From positions 806,001 through 870,000 of the forward strand of contig NZ_CP072934.1 of assembly GCF_024453815.1 (NCBI RefSeq): 64,000 nucleotides of DNA, given 5' to 3'. This document shows positions 17,339 through 27,452 of this stretch, piece by piece. Below the pieces are notes generated by a model that was not told the DNA's origin, did no database searches, and was given only the letters and a program-made list of their open reading frames with translations. Position 1 is the stretch's first letter, and every line of letters starts with the position of its first letter. Source of the DNA: Corynebacterium pseudogenitalium. GTDB lineage: Bacteria; Actinomycetota; Actinomycetes; Mycobacteriales; Mycobacteriaceae. The translations under genes were made by a program, and so were the position numbers.

Positions 17339-20300
17339 TGGAAGAACAGACAGCTCAGGCGCCTGCGTTGGGTGGTTTGCTCACTATGGCGCTTACCGAC
17401 CCGAAGCTTAAGGGCTTGGTGGGCAACATCGGCGTCGACTCGCTGCACGTGACTGGAATTGACCAGGTTCGTTCGTGGGCTACGGGTGCGCTGGCTCGCC
17501 AGGTTCCGGTGCTGTTGGTGACCGCAACGAGCCACGAGGCGGAGGATCTGACTGCTGAACTGCAGGCGATGCTCGGAAAGGGCAAGGTCGCCAACTTCCC
17601 CGCTTTTGAGACGCTGCCTCACGAGCGGTTGTCGCCGGCGCCTGATGTCGTGGGTGCCCGTGCGAAGGTGCTGTGGGAGATGCCCCAGGTCATCGTCGCC
17701 TCGGCGCGCGCCTTCTGCCAGCCAGTGTTGCCCGCGGTGGAGCCGATTACAGTGAAAGTCGATACCGAGTGGGACTTCACGGAGCTGACCGAACAAGCCG
17801 TCAACTTCGCCTACGAGCACGTCGACATGGTGGCAAAGCGCGGGGAGTTCGCCACGCGCGGTGGCATCATCGATATCTTTCCGACCACCGCCGAGTACCC
17901 AGTGCGCCTCGAGTTCTGGGGCGACGAAGTCACCGACATCCGAAGCTTCGCCGTCGCCGACCAGCGCACCATCGAGGAGCTCACATCCGTCGAGCTTTTT
18001 CCGGCGCGCCAGTTAATTATCGACGCCAGCGTGGCCAAACGCGCCGATGAGCTTGCCCGCACGAACCCGTCGAATACCACGCTGGTGCAGCTGCTCACGC
18101 GGATCTCTGAGCACACCCACGCCGATGGGGAAGAGGTACTCATCCCGGTGCTCAGCGACGCGAAGTACTCGGTGCTGCCGGAGCTCATGCCGAAGGGCAG
18201 CATTGTGTTCGTCTCTGGGCCTGAAAAGGTGCGCACCCGTATCGCGGACCTCGAAGCCACGGACCAGGAATTCTTGGAAGCTGGGTGGGAGGCCGCGGCG
18301 ATGGGTGCGGAGGGCCCGCTTGCTGTGGAGGGGCTGGACGTATCGGCGTCCTCGTTCCGTTCGTTCGAGTCGTTGGAAGTGTCGGCACGCAACGCGGGCA
18401 ACGCGTGGTGGACATTCGCACCTCCAGGCATGTTTGCCGCCGATGATGCGATGACGCTGCCGCTGGAATTCGAGGCTGCACCCGCACCGAAGGGCGAGCC
18501 CAAAGCAATTGAGCAGCTCTACGCGACGTTGAAACTGCACGTGCAAACCAACGGGGGCAAGGTAGCGTTCGTGGCGCCAGCGAAGGGCACCGTTGAGCGC
18601 ATGGCGGAGCGACTGAGGGAGCACGGTATCTCGGCGCGCATCGCCACCCCTGGGTTGGAACCCGTCGATGGCGCGGTCACGGTCTACCAGTCCCTTTCAC
18701 ATGCAGGTCTCGTGTTCCCCGGACCCAACCTCGTGGTAGTGACAGAAACCGACGTGACCGGCAACCGCGTCGGCGACATCGCTGGCGCGAAGCGGCGCCG
18801 CCCGCGGCGCCGGAACCGGGTGGACCCACTCGCGCTGACTCCCGGTGATTTTGTTGTGCATGACACGCATGGCATCGGCAAGTTCATCAAGATGGCCGAG
18901 CGCACCATCAAAACCGGTGACGAAGCCTCCCGGCGCGAGTACATCGTGTTGGAATACCAACCAGCTAAGCGCGGCCAGCCCGGCGATCAGCTCTGGGTGC
19001 CGATGGAATCCCTCGACCTGCTGAGCAAATACACCGGCGGCGAGAAGCCTTCGCTGTCCAAGATGGGCGGCTCCGACTGGAAGAACACCAAGCGCAAGGC
19101 GCGCGCCGCCGTACGTGAGATCGCCGGCGAACTCATTGAGCTTTACGCTAAGCGTCAGGCCGCGCCGGGCCACGCTTTCGGCCCAGACACGCCGTGGCAA
19201 CACGAGATGGAGGACGCGTTCCCGTTCGTAGAAACGGAGGACCAGCTCGCTGCCATTGAGGCGGTCAAGGAGGACATGGAGAAGCCGACACCGATGGACC
19301 GCGTGATCGTCGGTGACGTGGGATTCGGAAAGACCGAGGTTGCTGTTCGCGCCGCGTTCAAGGCAGTGCAAGACGGACAGCAGGTGGCGGTGCTTGTGCC
19401 GACGACGCTTCTTGCCCAGCAGCATTACTCCACGTTCAACGAGCGCATGGACGGCTTCGGGGTCACCGTTCGCGAGCTGTCGCGCTTTACTTCAGCGAAG
19501 GAAGCTAAGGAGATTATGGCAGGGTTGGCGGATGGTTCCGTCGACGTTGTGATCGGCACACACCGTCTGCTGCAGACGGGCGTGTTCTGGAAGCAGCTTG
19601 GCCTCATCATTGTGGATGAGGAGCAGCGCTTCGGCGTAGAGCACAAGGAGCACATCAAGGCCCTGAAGAGTCACGTCGACGTGCTCACGATGACCGCGAC
19701 GCCAATCCCGCGGACCCTGGAGATGAGCCTGACGGGCATCCGCGAGATGACCTCGATCACGACTCCTCCGGAGGACCGCCACCCGGTGCTGACCTACGTT
19801 GGCCCGCAGGAAGAGAAGCAGGTTGCGGCAGCTATTCGACGCGAACTGCTCCGCGACGGCCAGGTGTTTTATATCCACAACCGCGTTTCCGATATTGAGA
19901 AGACGGCGCGCTCCCTGCGGCAACTCGTACCCGAGGCCCGCGTCGTGGTCGCGCATGGGCAGATGGGTGAGCAGCAGCTTGAGCAGACAGTCCAAGGGTT
20001 TTGGAACCGCGAATTCGACGTGCTTGTCTGCACCACCATCGTGGAGACCGGCCTGGACATCGCCAACGCTAACACCCTGATCGTGGAGAACGCGCAGAAC
20101 ATGGGTCTGAGCCAGCTGCACCAGCTGCGCGGGCGCGTCGGGCGTTCCCGCGAACGCGGCTACGCGTACTTCCTGTACCCGAAAGAGAAGACACTCACCG
20201 AAACGTCCTACGACCGACTTGCGACCATCGCACAGAACAACGACCTCGGCGCCGGCATTGCTGTCGCGCAGAAGGACCTGGAGATGCGCGGTGCCGGCAA

Positions 20301-20970
20301 CGTGCTCGGCGCGGAGCAGTCCGGCCACATTGCAGGTGTTGGCTTCGACATGTACGTCCGGCTGGTCGGGGAGGCCGTCGAAACGTACAAGGCGCTCATG
20401 ACCGGCGAAGTCGTCGACGCGACAGACCAGGGCCCGAAGGAGATCCGAGTGGATCTGCCTGTCGACGCCCACATCCCCGAAAGCTACATCAACGCCGAGC
20501 GCCTGCGCCTGGACGTGTACCGAAAACTTGCCGAGGCCCGCGATGAGCAGGACCTGCGCAAGGTTGCCGAGGAAATGATCGACCGCTTCGGACCACTTCC
20601 GACCGAGGTCTTGCGCCTCTTCGCGGTTGCACGCGTGCGCCACTTGGCTCGAACTGCTGGAATCTCGGATATCTTGACTCAAGGCACGAGGATCAAGTTC
20701 CACCCCGTGGAGTTGCCAGACTCGAAGCAAGTCAGGTTGAAGCGCCTGTACTCGGGAGCGAATTACCGTGCTGCGGCAAAGACACTGCAGGTACCAATGC
20801 CACGTGAAGGCAAAGGCATCAACCAGCCAAACCTGCGCGACATGGAGCTGCTGCAGTGGGTCGCCGACTTCATCGCGGACATTTTCGATGCCGAGAAGAT
20901 CTCCGTTACTGGTGAGTCCGATGGCGACGGTGGCAGGAAAAAGAAACGCATCATCAGTGTGAGCCAGTAG
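17338..20970 (+). CDS. mfd: Transcription-repair coupling factor, 1210 aa
   Basis: Removes stalled RNA polymerase and recruits UvrA. In order: UvrB-homology module (about residues 20-350, with [14 protein letters not shown]), CarD-like RNA polymerase interaction domain ([17 protein letters not shown], about 500), translocase with Walker [12 protein letters not shown] (about 659) and VDEEQRFG (about 760), motif VI region [16 protein letters not shown], and the C-terminal TRCF/D7 domain. GTG at 17338 is the start because it overlaps the tetR stop and has GGAGGAA upstream. The length is normal. Confidence 0.97.
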   Translation: MEEQTAQAPALGGLLTMALTDPKLKGLVGNIGVDSLHVTGIDQVRSWATGALARQVPVLLVTATSHEAEDLTAELQAMLGKGKVANFPAFETLPHERLSPAPDVVGARAKVLWEMPQVIVASARAFCQPVLPAVEPITVKVDTEWDFTELTEQAVNFAYEHVDMVAKRGEFATRGGIIDIFPTTAEYPVRLEFWGDEVTDIRSFAVADQRTIEELTSVELFPARQLIIDASVAKRADELARTNPSNTTLVQLLTRISEHTHADGEEVLIPVLSDAKYSVLPELMPKGSIVFVSGPEKVRTRIADLEATDQEFLEAGWEAAAMGAEGPLAVEGLDVSASSFRSFESLEVSARNAGNAWWTFAPPGMFAADDAMTLPLEFEAAPAPKGEPKAIEQLYATLKLHVQTNGGKVAFVAPAKGTVERMAERLREHGISARIATPGLEPVDGAVTVYQSLSHAGLVFPGPNLVVVTETDVTGNRVGDIAGAKRRRPRRRNRVDPLALTPGDFVVHDTHGIGKFIKMAERTIKTGDEASRREYIVLEYQPAKRGQPGDQLWVPMESLDLLSKYTGGEKPSLSKMGGSDWKNTKRKARAAVREIAGELIELYAKRQAAPGHAFGPDTPWQHEMEDAFPFVETEDQLAAIEAVKEDMEKPTPMDRVIVGDVGFGKTEVAVRAAFKAVQDGQQVAVLVPTTLLAQQHYSTFNERMDGFGVTVRELSRFTSAKEAKEIMAGLADGSVDVVIGTHRLLQTGVFWKQLGLIIVDEEQRFGVEHKEHIKALKSHVDVLTMTATPIPRTLEMSLTGIREMTSITTPPEDRHPVLTYVGPQEEKQVAAAIRRELLRDGQVFYIHNRVSDIEKTARSLRQLVPEARVVVAHGQMGEQQLEQTVQGFWNREFDVLVCTTIVETGLDIANANTLIVENAQNMGLSQLHQLRGRVGRSRERGYAYFLYPKEKTLTETSYDRLATIAQNNDLGAGIAVAQKDLEMRGAGNVLGAEQSGHIAGVGFDMYVRLVGEAVETYKALMTGEVVDATDQGPKEIRVDLPVDAHIPESYINAERLRLDVYRKLAEARDEQDLRKVAEEMIDRFGPLPTEVLRLFAVARVRHLARTAGISDILTQGTRIKFHPVELPDSKQVRLKRLYSGANYRAAAKTLQVPMPREGKGINQPNLRDMELLQWVADFIADIFDAEKISVTGESDGDGGRKKKRIISVSQ

Positions 20971-21003
20971 CGGTTTCTACCGGGCTTTGTCCGGTGGTGC
21001 CTA

Positions 21004-21034
21004 TTGGGAGTTTTCCCGGTGCTGCCTGTACTAT
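21004..21034 (+). promoter_or_regulatory. Putative promoter of tRNA-Leu
   Basis: TTGGGA (21004-21009) and TACTAT (21029-21034) are separated by 19 bases and end 10 bases before the tRNA. The -10 is good and the spacing is long, so this is a likely but unproven promoter. Confidence 0.45.
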
Positions 21035-21044
21035 GGGCCCGTGC

Positions 21045-21118
21045 GCCCCTATAGCCCAATCGGCAGAGGCAGTTGACTTAAAATCAATTCAGTGTGGGTT
21101 CGAGTCCCACTGGGGGCA
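21045..21118 (+). tRNA. tRNA-Leu (anticodon TAA), unusually short variable region
   Basis: A 74-base cloverleaf: acceptor GCCCCTA with TGGGGGC, discriminator A, D arm GCC-CAATCGGCAGA-GGC, anticodon stem-loop GTTGA-CTTAAAA-TCAAT giving TAA, variable region TCAGT only, T arm GTGGG-TTCGAGT-CCCAC. The three-pair D stem and AATCGGCAGA loop are leucine-like. However, the long variable arm normal for bacterial tRNA-Leu is absent. It would decode UUA, a rare codon here. CCA is not encoded. Confidence 0.88.
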
Positions 21119-21127
21119 CAACGCAAC

Positions 21128-21160
21128 GTCCCGCATACCTACAGGTAGCGGGACCTTTTG
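21128..21160 (+). terminator. Terminator after tRNA-Leu
   Basis: GTCCCGC (21128-21134) and TACCT (21136-21140) pair with AGGTA and GCGGGAC (21143-21154) with one bulged A, followed by CTTTTG. Confidence 0.85.
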
Positions 21161-21216
21161 TGTTCCTATCGGCTATGCTGTGGGCACCCCTTTTCTCCGA
21201 AGACCTTGAGGAAGCA

Positions 21217-21777
21217 ATGAAGCAATACGCAGCAGTCGGGATGATCGCAGTCGCTTGTTTGGGCGTTGTGGGTTGTTCCGGTGACAGTGGTTCGAGCTCC
21301 AGCAGCAACGATGCAGCCCCGGCCACGATCACCCAAACAATCACCACCACAGATTCACACGCGGAGGACACCGCCGCCCCAACCAGCGCCTCCGAGGATA
21401 CCGAGACTCATACATTTTCAACGCGCCACTCCATCAACACTGGTCAAGTAGGAGGGGAGTGTGGCACCACTGAGTTCGGCGACCGAATCAAGGCGGGACC
21501 CGCAACATCGTGCGAATTTGCAGCTGAGATCTTCGACGTCGCCTACGCCGCAACCTGGCGCTACGTAGCGGCGAACCCCAACGTGAACGCGGTGCCGCGG
21601 GCTGATATCTCGGTGACGAGTCCCGTCACCGGCGAAACCTACCCGATGGTGTGCAAGATGGGCAGCGATGGCCGTGACATGTGGTGCGATCACCCCGAAG
21701 ACGAGAACAACTCGGTGCACTTCTACACGTCTGGCGGTAGCCAACGGATGGCGAATCGCGTCAACCTTGTTCAGTAA
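21217..21777 (+). CDS. Putative secreted lipoprotein, 186 aa
   Basis: The signal peptide ends in a lipobox: MKQYAAVGMIAVACLGVVGC, Cys at residue 20. A low-complexity Ser/Asp/Thr linker follows, then a small C-terminal domain of about 110 residues with four cysteines (GGECGTTEFG, SCEFAAEIF, VCKMGSDG, MWCDHPED), probably two disulfides. I do not recognise the domain; similar small lipoproteins are common in corynebacteria. The start at 21217 gives the only sensible signal peptide; longer in-frame starts read into the tRNA terminator. Confidence 0.75.
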   Translation: MKQYAAVGMIAVACLGVVGCSGDSGSSSSSNDAAPATITQTITTTDSHAEDTAAPTSASEDTETHTFSTRHSINTGQVGGECGTTEFGDRIKAGPATSCEFAAEIFDVAYAATWRYVAANPNVNAVPRADISVTSPVTGETYPMVCKMGSDGRDMWCDHPEDENNSVHFYTSGGSQRMANRVNLVQ

Positions 21778-21795
21778 GGTCGGGCCAGCGAACTA

Positions 21796-22422
21796 TTAGA
21801 GTAGGTTCGTTAACGAGCGAACGGCCTGCTCATCAACCTTTGGCTTTTGCAACACAGCAACCAAGAACCCGGACTGCTCCGTGAACGGCTCCAAGTCCCA
21901 GCTCGCAAACTGGTGCTGTGGCTGGAACCCGACTTCGTGGCACATGGTGAGGAAGTCGTCGAACTCCCATCCGCGCCCACGCCCGAAGCCGACGACGAAC
22001 CGTCCGCCCGGACGTAGCGTTCGGAAGATGTTCTCAAGCGCGGGCCTGCGACCGTCGACGGCGAGGAACCCCATCACGTTGCCTGCCGAGACCGCAATAT
22101 CGATATCGCGGACCTCGATCGGATCGGCGGAAAGGTCGCCAACTACCCAAGTTGCTTCGGGGAAGTCTTGCTTCGCGTACCCGATCAGCACCGGGTCGAT
22201 GTCCACACCGAAGACGATATGTCCACGCTTTGCCAGATAGCCGCCAAGGCGACCAGTCCCGCACCCTGCATCGAGGATGCGGGAGTGGCGGGCGGAGAGG
22301 GCGTCGATAAGCCGGGCCTCCCCGTCGATATCTTTGCCCTGTTGCACGAAGTTGCGCCACCGCTGGGCGTAATTCTCGGAGTGGTCAGGGTTTGCAGCGA
22401 CAATTTCTTTCCAAGTGGCCAT
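21796..22422 (-). CDS. Class I SAM-dependent methyltransferase, 208 aa
   Basis: Methyltransferase fold with motif I ILDAGCGTGRLGGYLA (about residues 49-64), an acidic residue after strand 2 in VFGVDIDPVLIG, and FRTLRPGGRFVVGFG as the post-motif III region. The substrate is unknown. The N-terminus (ATWKEIVAANPDHSENYAQRW) matches a conserved actinobacterial group. The message appears leaderless, with TATAGT (22430-22435) seven bases before the ATG. It lies eight bases from the stop of the acyltransferase gene on the same strand. Confidence 0.85.
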   Translation of the reverse strand: MATWKEIVAANPDHSENYAQRWRNFVQQGKDIDGEARLIDALSARHSRILDAGCGTGRLGGYLAKRGHIVFGVDIDPVLIGYAKQDFPEATWVVGDLSADPIEVRDIDIAVSAGNVMGFLAVDGRRPALENIFRTLRPGGRFVVGFGRGRGWEFDDFLTMCHEVGFQPQHQFASWDLEPFTEQSGFLVAVLQKPKVDEQAVRSLTNLL

Positions 22423-22430
22423 GCCCAAAA

Positions 22431-24488
22431 CTATAGCTTCGGCCCCTTGGAAGTCACCTCCGCGTCCGTTGGGATGGCGTCTACCGGGATATCCTTCGGG
22501 AACGCGTGAGCAAGTGCGGCAGCAAAGTGCTTGCCACGGATGTCATTGCCGGTGGCGTTGTAGTGCACCTCGTCGTCTGCGAGGAACCAATCCAAGTTGG
22601 AGCGCGCCTCGCTCGCCCAGTCGTAGACGACTACGTCTCGACGCTCCTTCGCAACCTTGCGCAATGCAACATTGAACTCGTCCATGTTCTCGTTGGCGTA
22701 GTAGCCATTCGACGGGTTACCCGTTGCGGCTGTCGGCCACATCACGCGGTAGCCCTCCAACAGGTCAAGCATCTTGCGGATGTTTGCCTCCAACTCACCC
22801 GTGGGGTCGTAGCCGTAGGAGCGGGCAGCGTCTGCGTTGGCGGCGTCGTTCACGCCGGTGGCGATGACCCAGCAGGTGCCATCGTCAGCTGCACCCTGGG
22901 CGAGCAGTTGCTGCACGGACTCAATCGCAGACGGGTAGTTCTCTCCGTTGCCGTTGAATCCCTGATTCGTCGCGCGAGCGCCAAACACGCTCGTATCTAC
23001 CTCGCTTGCGCCAGCGTCCAAGTATCGGTCAATCGCAGTGACCGCGCCTTCAGGAAGCTGGTTGATATCGAACATGCCAATCGAGGTGGAATCGCCGACG
23101 TGGATGACCTTCTCGCAGCTCATCTTCACGTCCGAAGGCTGGTCCTCCCATGAAGCTTTCTCAGAGGCGGACGTCGTCAAGCTTTCCTCAGTTTCCTTGG
23201 CTTTGTCCTTTCCCTCGCGATGGTCGCGCGTGCCTCCGCGTTGCGCATCCTGAGGCAGGGACATGGTGGTGTTCGGCTTCGAGGTATCCATGGCGAACAC
23301 AGCCGGGATGCCTATTGCAATGATTGCGGCGAGCGTAATCGTCGAACCAAGCGTGATCGGGCGGAGTGCCTCCAACGGGTGTGCGCGGAATTGCTTCAGG
23401 GGCCCGAACACGCCATTGCGACGGATTGGGTTCTCAAACATGGTCCAGCTCAGCGCAGCAAGTGCAGTCGAAAGCACAAACACGAGGATGGAGGACCACA
23501 CGCGGTGATCCTGCAACCACGCATCCGGCATGAAGTAAATCACCGGCATGTGCCACAGGTAAATACCGTAGGAGCGTTCGCCGATCCAGCGAAGCGGCTC
23601 CCAGCTGAAAATGGTCGTCCAGGGGCCGCGCGCCCCAATGACTGAGTAGATAGCAGCAACTGACGCAAGGTTCAGAAGCAGGATCCCACCCTTGTACAAG
23701 AACATGTTTTCCTGCGCGACGAGCATGCTCAGCGCGAAGATGCCGCCGAAGCCGAGGGTGCCAACAACGGTGCTCAGAACAGGGGAGGAACCAATGTTCT
23801 TACCGGCGTGCTTCCGTGAGGAAACCACGATTGCTAAGACCGCGCCGAGGAGCAGCCCGCCCGCGCGGGTATCGGTGCCCTCGTAGACGCGAGTCGCGTC
23901 GATAGAAGGATCAGCGAGCACCCACATCCAGATAAAGGAAGCTCCGGCGAGCACCGTGGTCACGACGGCGACAATCCACCCACGACGGAACACCCTCAGC
24001 AGCACCCACAGCAACAGCGGCCACAAGAGATAAAATTGTTCCTCGATCGCCAGTGACCACATATGGTCCAGCGGACCGGGGCCATTGAACTGATCGAAGT
24101 ACGATGAACCGACGGCGATGTTATGCCAGTTGTTCACGTAGAAAATGGAGCTCAACGCTTCAAACGAGCGGTCACGAAGGTTGCCCGCATCGAACGCGAC
24201 GGAAAGAATCACGACTGCCAACACTGTGGTCAGCATCGCAGGTATGAGACGGCGGAAACGCCTGACCCAAAACGTCTTCAGGTGCAGCGAGTTATCCCGG
24301 TAGTGCCCACGCATGAGGTTAAGCGTGATCAAGTACCCCGAGAGGGTGAAGAACACGCCCACGCCTAGCAGGCCACCGCTGAACCCAGGGAGGTTGAGGT
24401 GGTACGCGATAACCAGCATGACCGCTAGCGTTCGGATCCCGTCGAGGGCGGGGACATAGCGGTGAGAACCTGATATTGGGGGCGGCAT
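22431..24488 (-). CDS. OafA/YrhL-type acyltransferase with C-terminal SGNH domain, 685 aa
   Basis: The N-terminal Acyl_transf_3 domain of about ten membrane segments (residues 10-370) begins YVPALDGIRTLAVMLVIAYHLN, with the catalytic His in the first helix, and continues FFTLSGYLIT and WSLAIEEQFYLLWP. After a charged linker, the periplasmic SGNH hydrolase-like domain (about 450-685) has IHVGDSTSIGMF with the Ser, and DDEVHYNATGNDIRG with Asp and His. This layout O-acylates cell-wall glycans in other bacteria; in corynebacteria a lipid- or glycan-acyl role is inferred. The start at 24488 follows AGGAAGG. Confidence 0.9.
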   Translation of the reverse strand: MPPPISGSHRYVPALDGIRTLAVMLVIAYHLNLPGFSGGLLGVGVFFTLSGYLITLNLMRGHYRDNSLHLKTFWVRRFRRLIPAMLTTVLAVVILSVAFDAGNLRDRSFEALSSIFYVNNWHNIAVGSSYFDQFNGPGPLDHMWSLAIEEQFYLLWPLLLWVLLRVFRRGWIVAVVTTVLAGASFIWMWVLADPSIDATRVYEGTDTRAGGLLLGAVLAIVVSSRKHAGKNIGSSPVLSTVVGTLGFGGIFALSMLVAQENMFLYKGGILLLNLASVAAIYSVIGARGPWTTIFSWEPLRWIGERSYGIYLWHMPVIYFMPDAWLQDHRVWSSILVFVLSTALAALSWTMFENPIRRNGVFGPLKQFRAHPLEALRPITLGSTITLAAIIAIGIPAVFAMDTSKPNTTMSLPQDAQRGGTRDHREGKDKAKETEESLTTSASEKASWEDQPSDVKMSCEKVIHVGDSTSIGMFDINQLPEGAVTAIDRYLDAGASEVDTSVFGARATNQGFNGNGENYPSAIESVQQLLAQGAADDGTCWVIATGVNDAANADAARSYGYDPTGELEANIRKMLDLLEGYRVMWPTAATGNPSNGYYANENMDEFNVALRKVAKERRDVVVYDWASEARSNLDWFLADDEVHYNATGNDIRGKHFAAALAHAFPKDIPVDAIPTDAEVTSKGPKL

Positions 24489-24693
24489 GGGATGGCGACC
24501 TTCCTGGAGTGCGACAAACGTACAGAAGTATAGCGCTGCCAGAAAGATGGACATGAATTGTGGTGCAGATTGCTGCAGAGGCCACGCTCAGTGGCGTGAT
24601 CCGGACAAATTCTTTGGGCGCATGGAACTAAAACAACACCCAGTGCGTTGGAGTAGGTGAACGATTGTTCTCAAAAGAAAGGATCAGGGGTCC

Positions 24694-25524
24694 GTGAGTA
24701 GCAACAACCCTGTATTGAAAACTCTGCAGGGAGTAGATTCCCAACGTGGCACTGGGTACCAGGGGTACGGTGCCGCGAACCCGTACGAGCAAGCACCCAT
24801 GGGTGCATCGGCGGGCACCGTGTCTGAGGACCGTCCAATGACGGTTGACGACGTTGTCACTAAAACCGGCATTACCCTTGCCGTAATTGTCGCCTTTGCA
24901 GTAATTAACTTCGGACTGTACCTCGGTGGGTACGGCTCCATTGCCAGCATTCTGACGCTGGTCGGTGCCGTCGCCGGTTTCGTCCTCGTGATGATTCACG
25001 CATTTGGCAAAAAGTACGGTTCCCCAGTTATTACCCTGGCGTACGCGGCTGCTGAGGGCCTGTTCCTTGGTGGGTTCTCATTCGCCATCACCGGGCAGTT
25101 CAGTGTCGCCGGCGCGGACGCAGGCGCGTTAATCTTCCAGGCGATCTTGGGCACCTTCGGTGTCTTCGCGGGCATGCTTGTGGTCTATCGCACCGGTGCC
25201 ATTCGCGTTACCCCGCGGTTTAATCGGATCCTCACCGCAGCCATTTTCGGCGTGCTCATCCTGGTTGTCGGCAACCTCTTGTTGAGCATCTTTACAGGCA
25301 TGAATCCGCTTCGCGGTGGTGGCACCATCGCCATCGTGTTTAGCCTGGTCTGCATCGTGCTGGGCGCACTTGCGTTCCTGCAGGACTTTGACGTCGCCGA
25401 TAAGTTGGTGCGCATGGGCGCCCCATCGCAGGCGGCCTGGGGCGTTGCACTTGGCCTGGCAGTGACTCTGGTGTGGCTCTACACCGAGATCCTGCGCCTG
25501 CTGTCTTACTTCCAACAGCGATAG
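24694..25524 (+). CDS. Bax inhibitor-1/YccA family membrane protein, 276 aa
   Basis: A soluble N-terminus of about 45 residues (GTGYQGYGAANPYEQ, Gly/Tyr rich) is followed by seven hydrophobic helices. The family patterns are EGLFLGGFSFAI, LNRILTAAIFG-like packing, and LQDFDVADKLVRMGAP with the conserved Asp residues of the pH-sensing pair. It is a putative calcium-leak or stress-tolerance channel by homology; bacterial function is uncertain. The GTG at 24694 has AAAGGA upstream. A strong terminator follows. Confidence 0.88.
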   Translation: MSSNNPVLKTLQGVDSQRGTGYQGYGAANPYEQAPMGASAGTVSEDRPMTVDDVVTKTGITLAVIVAFAVINFGLYLGGYGSIASILTLVGAVAGFVLVMIHAFGKKYGSPVITLAYAAAEGLFLGGFSFAITGQFSVAGADAGALIFQAILGTFGVFAGMLVVYRTGAIRVTPRFNRILTAAIFGVLILVVGNLLLSIFTGMNPLRGGGTIAIVFSLVCIVLGALAFLQDFDVADKLVRMGAPSQAAWGVALGLAVTLVWLYTEILRLLSYFQQR

Positions 25525-25543
25525 CGCACGCGCTCACTGCAAT

Positions 25544-25583
25544 AAATACCCGGCCCCACGACTGTGAGGCCGGGTATTTTTGT
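25544..25583 (+). terminator. Terminator after the BI-1 family gene
   Basis: The twelve-base arms AAATACCCGGCC (25544-25555) and GGCCGGGTATTT (25568-25579) are perfect complements, followed by TTTG. The A-rich left flank also lets it work in the minus direction. Confidence 0.9.
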
Positions 25584-25594
25584 CTAGTTGCGCT

Positions 25595-25633
25595 CAAAAG
25601 CGCCCCGGCCAACAACATCGCTGGGCCGGGGCA
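25595..25633 (-). terminator. Terminator for the leftward lipoprotein gene
   Basis: GCCCCGGCC (25602-25610) pairs with GGCCGGGGC (25624-25632). Read on the minus strand it is followed by GCTTTTG. It stands back to back with the preceding terminator between convergent genes. Confidence 0.8.
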
Positions 25634-25660
25634 GGGAGCTAATTGCTGTATTCAGCGTAC

Positions 25661-26191
25661 TTAGCGTGCACCCTCAGGGTTGATAGACGTGCCGTCAACG
25701 GTGATGGTTTTAAACACGAGCACACCATCTACGATGTCTGGGTTGCCCAGGACAACCTGCACATCTTCGATTTCGCGGTTCGGATTGACCGTGGTGCGGG
25801 TAGCGGTGCCCTGCGCGAGCTGCTCAGACCAGGTATCCCACACGATGTCCTGGAGGAAATCGTTCTGGTCGCTGCAGTTGAGAGTCAGCGAAGCTGGACG
25901 CTCAAGGCCGACGCTGCCGCAGTTATTGACCAGTGGGGTCTTGTCCGAAGCACCCATAGCGGTGACAGTCTCGGTGACTGCAGCCTCAGAGGTAGCGCCT
26001 GCTGCATCGGTTACGTTCGTCGGGGTTGCCTTCGCGCGCTCACCAGGAAGCGAAGTTGGGTCCTGGCTTTGTGCCGTATCAACCTTCAGGTCCGACGGGT
26101 TTTGGTGTGGTGGGTGGCAGGCAGTCAAGCCCACAGCACCGAGTGCGACCACGCTGGTGAGTACTAGCTTGCGGGAAAAGAACTTATTCAC
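25661..26191 (-). CDS. Putative lipoprotein, 176 aa
   Basis: The signal peptide and lipobox are VNKFFSRKLVLTSVVALGA..LTAC, with Cys at about residue 25. A disordered Thr/Ala/Asp linker is followed by a C-terminal domain with two cysteines (NNCGSVG, LNCSDQND). The domain is not one I recognise, but it resembles secreted corynebacterial proteins of unknown role. GTG at 26191 with AAGGAA seven bases upstream gives the correct signal peptide; the longer in-frame start does not. Confidence 0.72.
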   Translation of the reverse strand: MNKFFSRKLVLTSVVALGAVGLTACHPPHQNPSDLKVDTAQSQDPTSLPGERAKATPTNVTDAAGATSEAAVTETVTAMGASDKTPLVNNCGSVGLERPASLTLNCSDQNDFLQDIVWDTWSEQLAQGTATRTTVNPNREIEDVQVVLGNPDIVDGVLVFKTITVDGTSINPEGAR

Positions 26192-26243
26192 AGGAATTCC
26201 TTCAATGTCAGCGATCACGGATAACGCCGATGGCGTAGACAGG

Positions 26244-26765
26244 CTACTTCGCCCGTGGCGTGGAAGCCTTAACAGAATCATACGGTTCTGCGGAGACGAT
26301 TGTTACCGAAATCTCTCGGCCATTTGGGGCGTTGTAGGTGCGGGTTTCACCCTCGGAAGCACCGACTACGGCTGCGCCGAGCGGAGAGTTCTCCGAGTAG
26401 GTCTCCAGGTCCTCGTTGTCCGTCGAAGCCGCGCGGGTACCGATCAGGAACGTTTCCTTATCATTTTCGTCATTGTTGTAGTAGACGTGCACGACGGAAC
26501 CTACGTGGGCTACACCCTCGACGATGCCGGAGCGCTCCGTGGTGGAGTTAGCCAGCAGTTCGGAAATCTGCTTAATGCGAGCTTCTTCCTGGTCCTGCTG
26601 CTCACGCGCGGCGTCGTAGCCAGCGTTTTCCTTGAGGTCGCCTTCTTCACGGCGTTCGTTAATTTCGGCTGCGATGACAGGGCGATTGTCGATGAGCTGC
26701 TGAAGCTCAGCTTCAAGCTTGGCCTTCATCTCCGGGGTGATGTACTGCTGCTGAGTTTGCGCCAT
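26244..26765 (-). CDS. greA: Transcription elongation factor GreA, 173 aa
   Basis: Stimulates transcript cleavage by backtracked RNA polymerase. The N-terminal coiled coil (about residues 8-85) carries the acidic tip NERREEGDLKENAGYDAA. The C-terminal FKBP-like domain has NDEDEE-type turns and ends in TYNAPNGREISVTIVS. It is slightly longer than the 158-residue E. coli protein, as in other actinobacteria. ATG at 26765 is the start; a much longer frame upstream is noise. Its place beside DUF4307 and mca is conserved in actinobacteria. Confidence 0.96.
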   Translation of the reverse strand: MAQTQQQYITPEMKAKLEAELQQLIDNRPVIAAEINERREEGDLKENAGYDAAREQQDQEEARIKQISELLANSTTERSGIVEGVAHVGSVVHVYYNNDENDKETFLIGTRAASTDNEDLETYSENSPLGAAVVGASEGETRTYNAPNGREISVTIVSAEPYDSVKASTPRAK

Positions 26766-26872
26766 CAGGTAAAAACCTTCCCTATATATGTCAAACGAGC
26801 CCGCCGGTTGGCGGGCAACTTTACCAGGCGGATAATAGCACAGCTGCCGCGCAGGTGGTGCACTGGTGAGGC

Positions 26873-27337
26873 TTAGCGGGCGTCGTAAAAGGTGCTGGTG
26901 GGGTCCATGTAGAACGGCAGATTGTCCGAGCAGCCGTAGACACGTCCTGAGACTGCCGGCTCGCGCACCGGTAGTTCGACGGCGACCCGCTCGAGCTCCT
27001 GCCCGCCTGCGGGGAGTACTACTTCTCGACGCCCAACTTCGGCATGCGCGTAGTTGACCGCAGTGACGATGCAGTACGAAGGGGCCTCGACGTCTTTGCG
27101 TGATACATCGATCCACATGCGTGTGGTGTTGTCGTCAACAGCTTCGAGCGAGATGAAATCCGCAGTGACGGTGCGGGACTCCTGCTTCTTGAAGTAGTCA
27201 AAGACACTGTAAAGCAGCACGACGACGAGGCCGATGGCGATCAGCGCGACGATCCGGCCAGCGGCGTTGCTGCGTTTCGTGGCTGTCGGGGTGGTGCTGG
27301 AGCCGTATCGGGATGTTGGGCGACTGGGAGAAGTCAC
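26873..27337 (-). CDS. DUF4307 membrane protein, 154 aa
   Basis: One transmembrane helix (RIVALIAIGLVVVLLYSVF, about residues 28-46) follows a short Ser/Thr/Arg-rich cytoplasmic tail. An extracytoplasmic beta-rich domain with VTADFISLEAVDDN and CIVTAVNYAHAEVGRREV contains two cysteines. This is the actinobacterial DUF4307 family, always near greA and mca, with no known function. The GTG start at 27337 has GAGG eight bases upstream. It is divergent from mca. Confidence 0.85.
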   Translation of the reverse strand: MTSPSRPTSRYGSSTTPTATKRSNAAGRIVALIAIGLVVVLLYSVFDYFKKQESRTVTADFISLEAVDDNTTRMWIDVSRKDVEAPSYCIVTAVNYAHAEVGRREVVLPAGGQELERVAVELPVREPAVSGRVYGCSDNLPFYMDPTSTFYDAR

Positions 27338-27452
27338 GGTTACCTACCTCGCTGAATGACGCTGGATGACGCTGTAGCTGCAATCCGTTCCAATGGTACT
27401 AAGATGGCGCGAAGTTACGGAATCAGGCCCCGAAGAAGTTCTAGGAGGAATA

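Noticed and set aside
26766-27116. Long N-terminal extension of GreA
   Set aside because: It reads as Arg/Leu-rich shadow of the DUF4307 gene. The GreA fold starts at the ATG at 26765.
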